In this document: positions 26,294 to 34,629 of the stretch, piece after piece
How positions within the stretch are numbered: position 1 is the stretch's first letter
Layout of the letters: each line of letters begins with the position of its first letter
Assembly (NCBI GenBank): GCA_031270605.1
Contig: JAISXG010000002.1
Location: forward strand, 33,339 to 97,338
Direction: 5' to 3'
Source of the DNA: Oscillospiraceae bacterium
GTDB lineage: Bacteria; Bacillota; Clostridia; Oscillospirales; Acutalibacteraceae
DNA: 64,000 nt
Notes under the pieces: model-generated
What the model saw: the letters and a program-made list of their open reading frames with translations, nothing else
Told to the model about the DNA's origin: nothing
Databases searched by the model: none
Made by a program: the position numbers and the translations under genes

Positions 26294-27009
26294 CAAAAGT
26301 CCCCCCTGTTCAGGCTGCAAAAAGCCTTGCCCACATCGCTTTCCCGATAGCCGGCCGCCGTGCCGAAAAAGAGCGGCCTGCGGCTGCCGATGTGCAGGAT
26401 ATGGCTCGCGTATTGCACCGCTGCGGTGATATCATGAGAAATCATGATGACGGTGATACCGTCTTCGGCGTTGAGCCTTGCAATCAGGCGGTACATATCC
26501 GCCGTGGCGTTCGGGTCAAGCCCTGCGACCGGCTCGTCAAGCAACAGCAGCTTTCGGGTGGCGCACAGCGCGCGCGCCAGCAGCACGCGCTGCTGCTGCC
26601 CGCCCGAAAGCTCGCGGTAACAACGTTTTGCAAGCGGTGTTATGCCCAGCTTTTCCATGTTGGAAGCGGCAAGAAGGCGCTCCCCGCGGGAATAAAACGG
26701 CCGCAGCCCGCAGCGGTTGAGGCAGCCGGAGAGCACAATTTCCCTCACCGACGCCGGAAAATCCTTTTGCACCACCGTCTGCTGGGGGAGGTAGCCGATT
26801 TCATCGTGCCGCAGGCCGTCACCCGTCAGAACCTGCCCGAAAACAGGCGGCATCAGTTTCAATACTGTTTTGATCAGTGTGCTTTTGCCCGACCCGTTTT
26901 CACCCACGACGCACAGATAATCGCCGGGATTCACGCTGAAGGTCAGGCCGTCCACAATACTCTTCCCCTCATAGCCGAGCGAGAGGTTCTGACAGGTAAG
27001 CAGCGCCAT
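26293..27009 (-). CDS. znuC: Zinc ABC transporter ATP-binding protein
   Basis: A 238-residue ATPase with Walker A GENGSGKST, Q-loop YLPQQ, signature ELSGGQQQR, Walker B LLLDEP and H-loop ISHD. It drives metal import through ZnuB. It lies 19 bases after znuA and overlaps znuB, so the three are co-translated. Metal choice is assigned from the ZinT-bearing binding protein next door. Confidence 0.93.
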   Translation of the reverse strand: MALLTCQNLSLGYEGKSIVDGLTFSVNPGDYLCVVGENGSGKSTLIKTVLKLMPPVFGQVLTGDGLRHDEIGYLPQQTVVQKDFPASVREIVLSGCLNRCGLRPFYSRGERLLAASNMEKLGITPLAKRCYRELSGGQQQRVLLARALCATRKLLLLDEPVAGLDPNATADMYRLIARLNAEDGITVIMISHDITAAVQYASHILHIGSRRPLFFGTAAGYRESDVGKAFCSLNRGDF

Positions 27010-27028
27010 GATTGATTCCTCTTTTCTT

Positions 27029-28537
27029 TTACTGCATGGCTTCTTTCAGCACTTCCAGATTGCTTTCCATCACAGAAAGATAGGTCGTACCCGCAGAAAC
27101 CTCGGCAGCCGTGACAGATTGCAGCGAATTCAAAACAAGAATACTCTGGTTTTTGCCGGCGGTGTTCTGAATCACCGTGTTTGCCATGGATTTGTCCGAA
27201 GATTCGATCACCATGACATGTTTCAGGTTCAGCCCGTTTGTCTTTTCCGCAAGAAACACAACCGTTTCAAAGCTGGCCTCGGTTTCTGCCGAGCAGCCTG
27301 AGAACGCGGCGTAATAGTCGAGGCCGTAGTCGTCAACAAGATAACGGAAAGGGAACCGGTCTGCAAACAGCAGGGTCTTGGTCGCCGCCTTGTTCACCGC
27401 TTGCCTGTATTCGCCGTCAAGCGCGCCGAGCTTTGTATTGTAGGACTCTGCGTTTGCTTTATAAATCGCGGTGTTGTCCGCGTCCAACTCCGCAAGCTTA
27501 TCCGCGATATAAGAGGTGAAAACCTGCGCGTTTTTGAGTGAGAGCCAGACATGCTCGTCTAACTCGCCCTCATGGCTGTGGCCGTGGCCGCTCATTGCTT
27601 CGGCAATTTCTTCGCCCGCGGCGTCAGAAGGGAAGAAGGTTGGGCTCCAGTTTTCAATCTCGGTCAGTGCCTCAAAGCTTTCATTGCCGTAACGCATATG
27701 GAAGTGGGCGGTTTCATGTTCGTCTTCATCCTCATCTTCATGATCCTCTTCACCGCCTGTGCCGTGGTCTGAAAACGCGATGAATTTGGGCGCCGTGTCG
27801 ACGGGGGTTTTGGCGGCAAAGCCATACCACACCGCCGCGCCGTTTGCGCCCTCCACGATTTTGTACCCGGCATATTCATAATCGACCGCAACGCCGCCGA
27901 AGGTGACGGAGGTGCCTGTGATTTTCAGGTTGGCATAGTCGGACTTCCAGTGCTGCTCATAGGCGGCTTTTTGTGTGGCTGCGTCTGTTTCATTCTCTTG
28001 TGCCTGATGCGCGACATATTCGTCGAGGTCGCCGTTTGCAAGGGCGTCTTCAATCGTAACCCAGTCGCCCTGCCAATCGGAAAGCGGGCGGTCCTTCACG
28101 TCGTCCACGTCCACCTCGTGGTCATGCTCGTCGTGCTCCATGCCCTCTTTGATCTCCTCTTCTTTTACCGCGTCGCCCAACACTTCAAGCAAATTAATCA
28201 CGACCATGTTTTTGTTGGCCGCGTTTTTGAGGGCGTCCTCCACCCATGCGTCGGACTCGCCGCCCACATAAATGAACAGATCGCTGTTGGAAACCTTGAT
28301 AATATCGTCAGCCGTAGGCTGATAGTTGTGCAGATCCACGCCCTTGTCCAGAAGCAGCGTCAGCTCCGCCTCATCCGCCTGGTCGCCGAGAATCTGGCGT
28401 ACCCAGTCATATTGCGGGAAAATCGTGGAAACGATTTTCAGTTTTTTGCCGCTGTCGGTATTTTCGGGCTTATTGCAGGAGGTAAGCATCAAACTTGCCA
28501 GCAGCGCAGCCATAAAAACAGCAATTATTTTTTTCAT
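27029..28537 (-). CDS. znuA: Zinc-binding lipoprotein: ZnuA with a nested ZinT domain
   Basis: A 502-residue lipoprotein (lipobox LTSC, Cys21). Residues ~31-133 form the N-lobe of a cluster A-I solute-binding protein, with ligand His70 in DLHNYQPTADD. At the place where ZnuA proteins have their His-rich loop (EHDEHDH, ~134-140) a complete ZinT domain is inserted (~151-315: PLSDWQGDW, AGYKIVEG, FIAFSDH, HFHMRYGNE). A second His-rich stretch (GHGHSHEG) follows and the ZnuA fold resumes at DEHVWLS (His329). The start is ATG 28537; upstream in-frame codons to 28657 lack a site. In AdcA the ZinT domain is C-terminal instead. Confidence 0.93.
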   Translation of the reverse strand: MKKIIAVFMAALLASLMLTSCNKPENTDSGKKLKIVSTIFPQYDWVRQILGDQADEAELTLLLDKGVDLHNYQPTADDIIKVSNSDLFIYVGGESDAWVEDALKNAANKNMVVINLLEVLGDAVKEEEIKEGMEHDEHDHEVDVDDVKDRPLSDWQGDWVTIEDALANGDLDEYVAHQAQENETDAATQKAAYEQHWKSDYANLKITGTSVTFGGVAVDYEYAGYKIVEGANGAAVWYGFAAKTPVDTAPKFIAFSDHGTGGEEDHEDEDEDEHETAHFHMRYGNESFEALTEIENWSPTFFPSDAAGEEIAEAMSGHGHSHEGELDEHVWLSLKNAQVFTSYIADKLAELDADNTAIYKANAESYNTKLGALDGEYRQAVNKAATKTLLFADRFPFRYLVDDYGLDYYAAFSGCSAETEASFETVVFLAEKTNGLNLKHVMVIESSDKSMANTVIQNTAGKNQSILVLNSLQSVTAAEVSAGTTYLSVMESNLEVLKEAMQ

Positions 28538-28629
28538 GTCTGTATGCATCCTTTCTGTGAAAACAACTCTCATATTTCGCGCGTTGCCTTTCAAAGCATT
28601 TTGGTTTAACACGCAAAACGGTGCAAAAA

Positions 28630-28709
28630 AACAAGGAAACCCCGCAAAATGCGGCAACTTGCCCCATGCGGCAGCAGAACAAAAACAGCCGGGGCAACAA
28701 TTCCTTGTT
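28630..28709 (-). terminator. Terminator or attenuator between the small Cys-rich gene and znuA
   Basis: Read on the - strand, AACAAGGAA (28701-28709) pairs with TTCCTTGTT (28630-28638), which runs into a T-tract. An inner GCCCC/GGGG pairing and a separate CCGCA/TGCGG hairpin lie within. It could end the 98-residue protein transcript or attenuate znuA expression. Confidence 0.55.
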
Positions 28710-28722
28710 TATCACAGAATAT

Positions 28723-29019
28723 TCAATTAGACAGCTTTACTTTCAATGAAACCAAAGTCGGCCCCGCGGAGTCGAGAACCGCGCGGCGTATGATAGGATC
28801 AATAACATACCTTGCAGATAAAAGGGCGGCTACAACCGCGGCTATAAACGAAAGGCTTTTTATGAAGGACAGGCAGGCACGCAGCTCCACGCAGACGTGG
28901 CAGTGCTCGCCCTCGCAGGCATGGCCGGACTCAGCGGCGATAAACGCAACCGAAACCGTCATCGCAAAGCACAACAAGGCGCAAAGCAGCAATGCCGCAA
29001 CACGGGTTCTTTTTTTCAT
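28723..29019 (-). CDS. Small Cys/His-containing membrane protein upstream of znuA
   Basis: A 98-residue protein with two hydrophobic segments (residues ~7-28 and ~55-75). Between them is a short external loop with ACEGEHCHVCVELRAC, holding four Cys and two His, a plausible metal-binding site. GGAGGG lies six bases before the ATG at 29019. It is the first gene of the zinc locus, separated from znuA by a hairpin-rich 185 bases. Family unknown to me; a metal-linked role is inferred from the loop and the neighbourhood. Confidence 0.7.
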   Translation of the reverse strand: MKKRTRVAALLLCALLCFAMTVSVAFIAAESGHACEGEHCHVCVELRACLSFIKSLSFIAAVVAALLSARYVIDPIIRRAVLDSAGPTLVSLKVKLSN

Positions 29020-29090
29020 AGCCGTCCCTCCGTTCCATCGTTTTATCACAGTTTGCATAAATGTAAATAAAATATATTTTGCCTGCTTCG

Positions 29091-30461
29091 TTACCGGGAA
29101 AATGCCCCCGCGGGCAATTGTTCAGCACCGTCATAAAGAGGCAGAACAGCCTCGGTGTCCGGCGTGGGGTCATAAATGAGCGACATCACAAAGCCCTGCA
29201 GGCTTTCAAAGGGAAGCGACACTTTAGAGAGAACAGGAGAGAGAAGCCGCTCCAGCCTTCCGGTGAGGATATAAACCGCCTCGCCTACCGCGGTGCCGCG
29301 CGAATAAGGCTCATCCCCGCCGTAAATGTTGCGGACAATTTCAATCATCAGCTCACGCAGGCGGACCTTTTTTGCCGCGTGCGGAATCTTGCGGTAACAC
29401 AGCAACAGCCGGCCGGCCCCGCCCAGCGTGACACGGTTGAGAAACCTGCCCGCCATGCTTAACGGCAGCCTGTAACGCATCAGGGCCTGTTTGTTGACGC
29501 GGAATTCATTGTTGAGCAGGTCAAGCAAACGCCCGACATCACTGCCAGCCGCGTCAAAAATGTCGTTAAGCATTTGGTCAAAATGGTCAGAAAGATATTG
29601 CCGGACGGTTTTGCCCTGCAAATCCCAGGCAAAATCGTCAATAGACTGTGTTGTAACCGACATCTGTTGTTCGTCCACCGTTACAAAGCGGATCGGCGCG
29701 GGGTAGCCAACCGCGGCGCCGGTGTTGATTTCATACAGCCTGCCGCCCTGCGCGGTGGTAACGCTCGAAATATTCTGCATGTGCGTATGCCCTGTGAAAA
29801 CAAAGCGCAGCCCTGCGTCCGCAAGGCCCGAAACCGCGCCGCCGAAGTCGTCGAACAGCTTGCCGGGAGAAAGAAGCGGATAAATCGGGGAAGGGGGAAC
29901 CAGGGGATAGTGATGCATGGCAAAAACAAAGTCCCCTTCGGCCCTCGCGCTGCGAACCTGCGAGGCGGCCCATTCATAAAGCCCGGGGCTGAATTTGTCG
30001 CCGTTGATGCAAACAAGGCGGTAACCGGGCGCCAGAAGCGCAACATAGGACAATGGATCGGGTTCATAAACCGCAAGCGCCTGACGAAAGCCGAAATCAT
30101 AATAGAGGTCAAGCAGCTCTTCGCGGCTGACACGGGCCTCACCGCCCGGCGCGTCTTTCGTATCCTCAGGATTAAAACCGGAATAGTCGTGGGAGGCGGT
30201 GATCACAAAAACCCGTTTGCCCCCCTCCTGCAAACGCCGGAGCTTTTTCAAAAAACCGAAATGATTCACAGCCCGTCCGTCGTTGCACAAATCGCCCGCA
30301 ATCAGCACGATATCCGTTTCGCCGGATGCGAGCAGCTTGTCAAAAACAGCGTCAAGGACCGCGCCGTTTTCATTCAGCGTCACCTGGTCCTTATGGCTGT
30401 TGTGGCCGAGCTCGTCATAGGCATAATAATGCGTGTCGGTGATCAAATGAAATTTCAGCAT
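29091..30461 (-). CDS. Calcineurin-like metallophosphoesterase
   Basis: A 456-residue protein with the dinuclear metal phosphoesterase motifs in order: LITDTHYY (D-x-H), GDLCNDG (GD), a SHD variant of the usual NHE/NHD motif in TASHDYSG, FAMHHYPL and FTGHTHMQ (GHxH). The first ~270 residues are the catalytic domain; the ~180-residue C-terminal part is helical and unassigned. No signal peptide is visible, so it is probably cytoplasmic. Substrate unknown. The start is ATG 30461 with AAAAGGA upstream; extension to 30527 has no site. It has its own promoter (TTGAGA-17-TATAAT). Confidence 0.87.
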   Translation of the reverse strand: MLKFHLITDTHYYAYDELGHNSHKDQVTLNENGAVLDAVFDKLLASGETDIVLIAGDLCNDGRAVNHFGFLKKLRRLQEGGKRVFVITASHDYSGFNPEDTKDAPGGEARVSREELLDLYYDFGFRQALAVYEPDPLSYVALLAPGYRLVCINGDKFSPGLYEWAASQVRSARAEGDFVFAMHHYPLVPPSPIYPLLSPGKLFDDFGGAVSGLADAGLRFVFTGHTHMQNISSVTTAQGGRLYEINTGAAVGYPAPIRFVTVDEQQMSVTTQSIDDFAWDLQGKTVRQYLSDHFDQMLNDIFDAAGSDVGRLLDLLNNEFRVNKQALMRYRLPLSMAGRFLNRVTLGGAGRLLLCYRKIPHAAKKVRLRELMIEIVRNIYGGDEPYSRGTAVGEAVYILTGRLERLLSPVLSKVSLPFESLQGFVMSLIYDPTPDTEAVLPLYDGAEQLPAGAFSR

Positions 30462-30644
30462 AATGATTCCGGTCCTTTTCGCATGATTTGATTGAAAAGC
30501 AATATATTCATCCAAAACCTTTTGCAATTTTCCCGTAAACCGATAGGGTATCAGTCTAGCATAGCCGCACTGCTTGGGATGGTTTCTAAAGCCACGACCT
30601 GCGGCAACGCGAAAACGCGAGGCGTTTTCATTAGAGTTACGGAT

Positions 30645-30673
30645 ATTATAACAGATTTATGCCAAGTTCTCAA
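30645..30673 (-). promoter_or_regulatory. Promoter of the metallophosphoesterase gene
   Basis: On the - strand: TTGAGA (30668-30673), 17-base spacer, TATAAT (30645-30650). The transcript would have a leader of about 175 bases containing a GAAAACGC/GCGTTTTC hairpin (30611-30629). Confidence 0.7.
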
Positions 30674-30693
30674 TAGCATATAATACTAAATTT

Positions 30694-30830
30694 CCGGTTA
30701 AAAATACGGCACACGGAAAACCGGGAGGTATCGTGAATCAACTTTAAAATCATACCAAATAACAGGTAAAAGTTGATTCATATCGGGTAAACAAACTTCT
30801 TTGTATGGGTTTGGCTTGAAATTTGTTTAC
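30694..30830. repeat. Three successive inverted repeats in an intergenic stretch
   Basis: The interval 30462-30937 holds no gene. Besides the promoter it contains CCGGTT/AACCGG (30694-30699, 30719-30724), a perfect 12-bp pair TGAATCAACTTT/AAAGTTGATTCA (30734-30745, 30769-30780) and a perfect 9-bp pair GTAAACAAA/TTTGTTTAC (30787-30795, 30822-30830). No U-tract follows on either strand, so these are not ordinary terminators. They could be operators, an RNA, or a small mobile-element remnant. Confidence 0.55.
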
Positions 30831-30937
30831 TATAATACGAAACCCGGTTTTGCCGCGCGCCGCTTCTCTGAAGAAAAACAGTCAAATAAATTTTAAAATA
30901 GCGTGTCTTCCCGTTAATATCACAACTTTATCTTGCC

Positions 30938-32683
30938 CTAAACACTCCAGCCGAGGCTTTCCTGCTGAATGCTGAACAGCCGCTCATACAGTCCATGCCG
31001 CTGCATCAGCTCCTCATGCGTACCCTGTTCCACTGCACGGCCTTTGTCGATGACAATGATTTTATCGGCCCCCGCCACAGTGCGCAGGCGGTGAGCGATG
31101 ACAACCACAGTTTTGCCCTCAATCAGGGTAGAGATCGCCTGCTGAATCAGCACCTCGTTTTCGGGGTCAAGGGACGCGGTGGCTTCGTCCAGCAGAACGA
31201 TTGGGGCATTTTTCAGCAGCGCCCGCGCAATTGAAATGCGTTGCCGCTCACCGCCCGAAAGCGTGCTGCCGTTCTCGCCCAGCATCGTTTGGTAGCCTTG
31301 GGGCAGCCGTTCCACGAACTCGTCACAGCAGGCCGCCCGCGCCGCCGCGCGCACCTGCTCCTCGCTCGCGTTCATGTTACCGATACGGATATTATTGTAA
31401 ACGGTGTCGTTAAACAGCACCACATCCTGAAACACGAACGACATATAGCTCATCAGATGCTCCGGGTCAAGCGTGCGCACGTCGACGCCACCCACGGTGA
31501 CGCGGCCTTTGTTCACATCCCAGAACCGGGCAATCAGGCGCGACACCGTGCTTTTACCGCTGCCGGAGGGGCCCACGAGCGCGGTGATGGCGTTTGCCGG
31601 AATGGTGACCGACATATCACGGATGGCTTCTTCGCCCTGTTCCCCGCCGTAAGAGAAAGAGACGTTTTCAAAGGCGATATCGTAGCTCTTGACGGGCCTT
31701 TCAGCGTCGCCCTCCATAATGGGGGTCGAAAACAGGGTACGCATTCTTTCGGTGGAAACGCGCATATAAAACAGCTCGGGTAAAAGAGTCAGCTCCGTTA
31801 AAATCGGGCCGTAGATGCGCACCACAATCAAAAAGAACATCAAAAGCGGCACAAGCTCGATTTCACCGCCGGTTAAAAGATAGGTCCCGAAAAACACCGT
31901 CAGGCCGATGCCCGCCTGCAAGATCATCTGCGCGCCGGTGACAAAAATGCCGGTGCCGACCTCCATTTTCATGGCGCGGCGCATCATCAGCTTCAGAGAA
32001 TCTTTCAGCGCCGAGAACTTTTCACCCAAAAGCCCGCTTGACTTGATGACCTTAATACCCTCAAGATATTCCTGCACCTGGTCGGACGCGTCGAGCTTCG
32101 CCGCCACATGCTTTTCACCCATGCGGCGCTGGAGCTTACGGCTCAAAAAGATAATCAAAAACGCAATGGGTACGGTGCAGAAAACCGTCAAGGCAAGACG
32201 CCAGTCAAACAAAGAGAGCAGAACGCAGACAATCGTCAGGGATATTCCATTCGCGAACAGCTGCGGAATCAAATGGCTGAGCACGTGCTCGGCTGTAGCG
32301 CAGTCGCCCATGATGTTGGTTGTGAGCTCGGAGAGATTCTTGTTGTTAAAAAAGCTCATGGGCAGCTTGCGGATAAGCTCCGCGACTTTAATCCGCGTGG
32401 CCTCCGATTCCATGTACGAAACAACATAGGTCTTTTTATAGTCGTTTTTTGAGGCGAGGAACACCAGCACAAAGCCCACAAGGCCGAGGCCGAACAGCAT
32501 CCACATGCGGTTCCAAGAGATTTCTGAGCCGGTCAGCGGCTTGAGCAGCTCGGCAAACACCTGAATGGTCACGCCGAACGGGATCATCAGTGATAAATTT
32601 GTGAGCGTGCAGGCCGCGATCGCCTTTTTGAGGTCTTTCCAGCCTTTGTCGGTGAGCATCAGCCTTTCTTTGAGATTAAACAT
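30938..32683 (-). CDS. ABC transporter, fused permease-ATPase, second subunit
   Basis: A 581-residue exporter-fold half transporter: six membrane segments in residues ~1-310, then an ATPase with Walker A GPSGSGKST, signature LSGGERQR, Walker B IVLLDEATASLDPEN and H-loop IAHRL. It overlaps the upstream ABC gene by eight bases, so the two make a heterodimer. GGGGAGGG lies six bases before the ATG. A DtxR-type box precedes the operon. Exporter-fold importers of the IrtAB/YbtPQ type carry iron-siderophores; that role is possible here from context but unproven, and drug, peptide or heme export are alternatives. Confidence 0.87.
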   Translation of the reverse strand: MFNLKERLMLTDKGWKDLKKAIAACTLTNLSLMIPFGVTIQVFAELLKPLTGSEISWNRMWMLFGLGLVGFVLVFLASKNDYKKTYVVSYMESEATRIKVAELIRKLPMSFFNNKNLSELTTNIMGDCATAEHVLSHLIPQLFANGISLTIVCVLLSLFDWRLALTVFCTVPIAFLIIFLSRKLQRRMGEKHVAAKLDASDQVQEYLEGIKVIKSSGLLGEKFSALKDSLKLMMRRAMKMEVGTGIFVTGAQMILQAGIGLTVFFGTYLLTGGEIELVPLLMFFLIVVRIYGPILTELTLLPELFYMRVSTERMRTLFSTPIMEGDAERPVKSYDIAFENVSFSYGGEQGEEAIRDMSVTIPANAITALVGPSGSGKSTVSRLIARFWDVNKGRVTVGGVDVRTLDPEHLMSYMSFVFQDVVLFNDTVYNNIRIGNMNASEEQVRAAARAACCDEFVERLPQGYQTMLGENGSTLSGGERQRISIARALLKNAPIVLLDEATASLDPENEVLIQQAISTLIEGKTVVVIAHRLRTVAGADKIIVIDKGRAVEQGTHEELMQRHGLYERLFSIQQESLGWSV

Positions 32684-34499
32684 GAACTTCCCTCCCCGCC
32701 CTGCTCATTTTCCAGTGGAGCGAGCTTGTATACATCTTCCACATCTCGCTGTATTTTCCGCCCGCGCGCACAAGCTCGTCGTGCGTGCCCTGCTCAACGG
32801 CAGCGCCCTCTTTCATCACAATAATTTTGTCCGCGCCGCGCACGGTGGAAAGGCGGTGGGCGATAATGATAACGGTTTTATTCTGGATCAGTTTTTCAAA
32901 GGCTTTTTGAATCAGGTGTTCATTTTCAGGGTCGGCAAAGGCCGTGGCCTCGTCAAGCACCAGAATCGGCGCGTTTTTGACAATCGCGCGGGCAATCGCG
33001 ATGCGCTGCCGCTCTCCGCCCGAAAGGTGCACGCCGCGCGTGCCGATCACTGTGTGGTAGCCCTGCGGCAGCCTTTTTATAAATTCATGGCACTGCGCCG
33101 CCTTTGCCGCGGCGATAATTTCCTCGTCGCTCGCCCCCTGATTGCCGATGCGGATATTTTCCATGATGCTCTGTTTAAACAGAAACACATCCTGAAACAC
33201 AAAACTGACCTTATCCATGAGCGTTGCAAGCTCCATATCGCGGATATCCGTTCCGCCCACGAAAATGCGGCCGCCGCTCACATCATAAAAGCGGGGGATC
33301 AGGTGGGCAATCGTACTTTTGCCGCTGCCGGAGGGGCCGACAATCGCCGTGACCTGCCCCTGCTTCGCCGCAAAGGACACATGGTTCAGGGCGGGCGCCC
33401 CGCTGCCTTCATAAGAGAACGACACATCCTCAAATACGATATCGCTGCCCAGCGAACGTCTTTCTTTCTGCGGTTCGGGCAAAACTTTCTCATTGAGAAC
33501 GGAGTCCATACGCTCCACGCCGCCGGAAATCTGCATCATACCGCTGGAAACATACATGATCTTCATCAAAACCGAAGAAATAGACGGCACAAAAATAAGA
33601 TAAAAAATGAAGGTCTGGGCAAACGAGGCATAATCCGTTGCGCGCATACCGATCAAAATCCCCACGGGGAGGATAAACAGATAGATGTGATTGATCAGCG
33701 TCATGAACAGGGACATGTAATTTTCCCAGCTCAGGGTATAGGGCAGCACGAAGCTCGTGTATTTTTTAATGGTATCGTGCAGGCTGCGGAAGGAAAACAC
33801 GGTCTGCCGGAAGGCCTTGACGACCGAAATGCCCCGGATGTATTCCACAGACGCGTTATTCATCTCTTCAAGCGAGGCCTGATAGTTGTCCATCATCTTT
33901 TTCGCGCTGTCATTGCCATAGGCGCGGAACTCCACAAAAAGGGAGACCGCAATGCCCGCAAGGGCCGCCAGGCCAAAACGCCAGTCAAACGCGAACAAAA
34001 TCACCAGCATCACCACGGGCGCGACGAATGACGCCACGATGTCGGGGAACTGGTGAGCAATGAAGCCTTCGATTTTTTCGATGTTTTCGTCCATGACCTT
34101 GCGCAGCTTTCCGCTGCCGTAGCCAAGGTGAAAGCCGAGGGGAAGCCTTGCGATATGATAGGCGAAATTCAGTTTCAGCTGATAAAGCGTGCCGAACGCG
34201 GCAAGGTGCGAGCACATCAGGGCCGCGAAATACAAAAGGATGTTGCCGATCACGCCGCCGAACGCCAGCCACCCGAGGCGGATGACTTTTTCAGAGTCAA
34301 GCAGGTCAAAGCCGGGGTAGGCCCCGACAATTTCCCGCACAATGTAATAAATTGCCACGAAAGGAACAAAAGAGACCACAGAAGCCAGCGCCGACAAAAA
34401 CCCGGCGCCGATAATCAGCGGCTTTTTGGTTGCGGCAAGCTCAAGCAGCCGCGCGCTGCCGGTTTTGGGCTGCCGCTCACTGCCCTCTTGTGTTTTCAT
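32676..34499 (-). CDS. ABC transporter, fused permease-ATPase, first subunit
   Basis: A 607-residue exporter-fold half transporter: membrane domain in residues ~25-330, then Walker A GPSGSGKST, signature LSGGERQR, Walker B ILVLDEATAFADPENE and H-loop IAHRL. The AFADPENE variant after Walker B is, to my recollection, frequent in IrtA/YbtP-like siderophore importers; this is a weak cue. The start is ATG 34499 with AAGAGGG upstream rather than the long in-frame extension to 34796, which crosses the operator at 34547-34570. Both catalytic sites of the pair look intact. Confidence 0.87.
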   Translation of the reverse strand: MKTQEGSERQPKTGSARLLELAATKKPLIIGAGFLSALASVVSFVPFVAIYYIVREIVGAYPGFDLLDSEKVIRLGWLAFGGVIGNILLYFAALMCSHLAAFGTLYQLKLNFAYHIARLPLGFHLGYGSGKLRKVMDENIEKIEGFIAHQFPDIVASFVAPVVMLVILFAFDWRFGLAALAGIAVSLFVEFRAYGNDSAKKMMDNYQASLEEMNNASVEYIRGISVVKAFRQTVFSFRSLHDTIKKYTSFVLPYTLSWENYMSLFMTLINHIYLFILPVGILIGMRATDYASFAQTFIFYLIFVPSISSVLMKIMYVSSGMMQISGGVERMDSVLNEKVLPEPQKERRSLGSDIVFEDVSFSYEGSGAPALNHVSFAAKQGQVTAIVGPSGSGKSTIAHLIPRFYDVSGGRIFVGGTDIRDMELATLMDKVSFVFQDVFLFKQSIMENIRIGNQGASDEEIIAAAKAAQCHEFIKRLPQGYHTVIGTRGVHLSGGERQRIAIARAIVKNAPILVLDEATAFADPENEHLIQKAFEKLIQNKTVIIIAHRLSTVRGADKIIVMKEGAAVEQGTHDELVRAGGKYSEMWKMYTSSLHWKMSRAGREVHV

Positions 34500-34546
34500 A
34501 AAAACCCTCTTTTCTATTATTTTTAAATGATCAGATATATTCGAAT

Positions 34547-34570
34547 TATGGTTAGTTAAGACTAACCATA
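34547..34570. promoter_or_regulatory. DtxR-type operator upstream of the ABC pair
   Basis: A perfect inverted repeat TATGGTTAGT-4-ACTAACCATA, 48 bases before the first ABC gene. It has the same core as the boxes at 37718, 38332 and 38357, so the ABC pair is probably in the iron or manganese regulon. Confidence 0.8.
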
Positions 34571-34629
34571 AAGTATTTTTTAAGCGGCTGAAACCAGTCG
34601 CTTTAATAAAAATTCCGTTTTTGGCCGTT

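Noticed and set aside
29574..30491. 305-codon frame on the + strand opposite the metallophosphoesterase
   Set aside because: The - strand frame carries all five metallophosphoesterase motifs, so the + frame is a shadow.
30805..30836. + strand promoter ending in TATAAT near 30831
   Set aside because: No -35 at acceptable spacing and no + strand gene downstream; the box overlaps an inverted repeat arm.
32565..34031. 488-codon frame on the + strand opposite the ABC pair
   Set aside because: It spans the junction of two real overlapping - strand ABC genes; composition and lack of a ribosome site mark it as a shadow.
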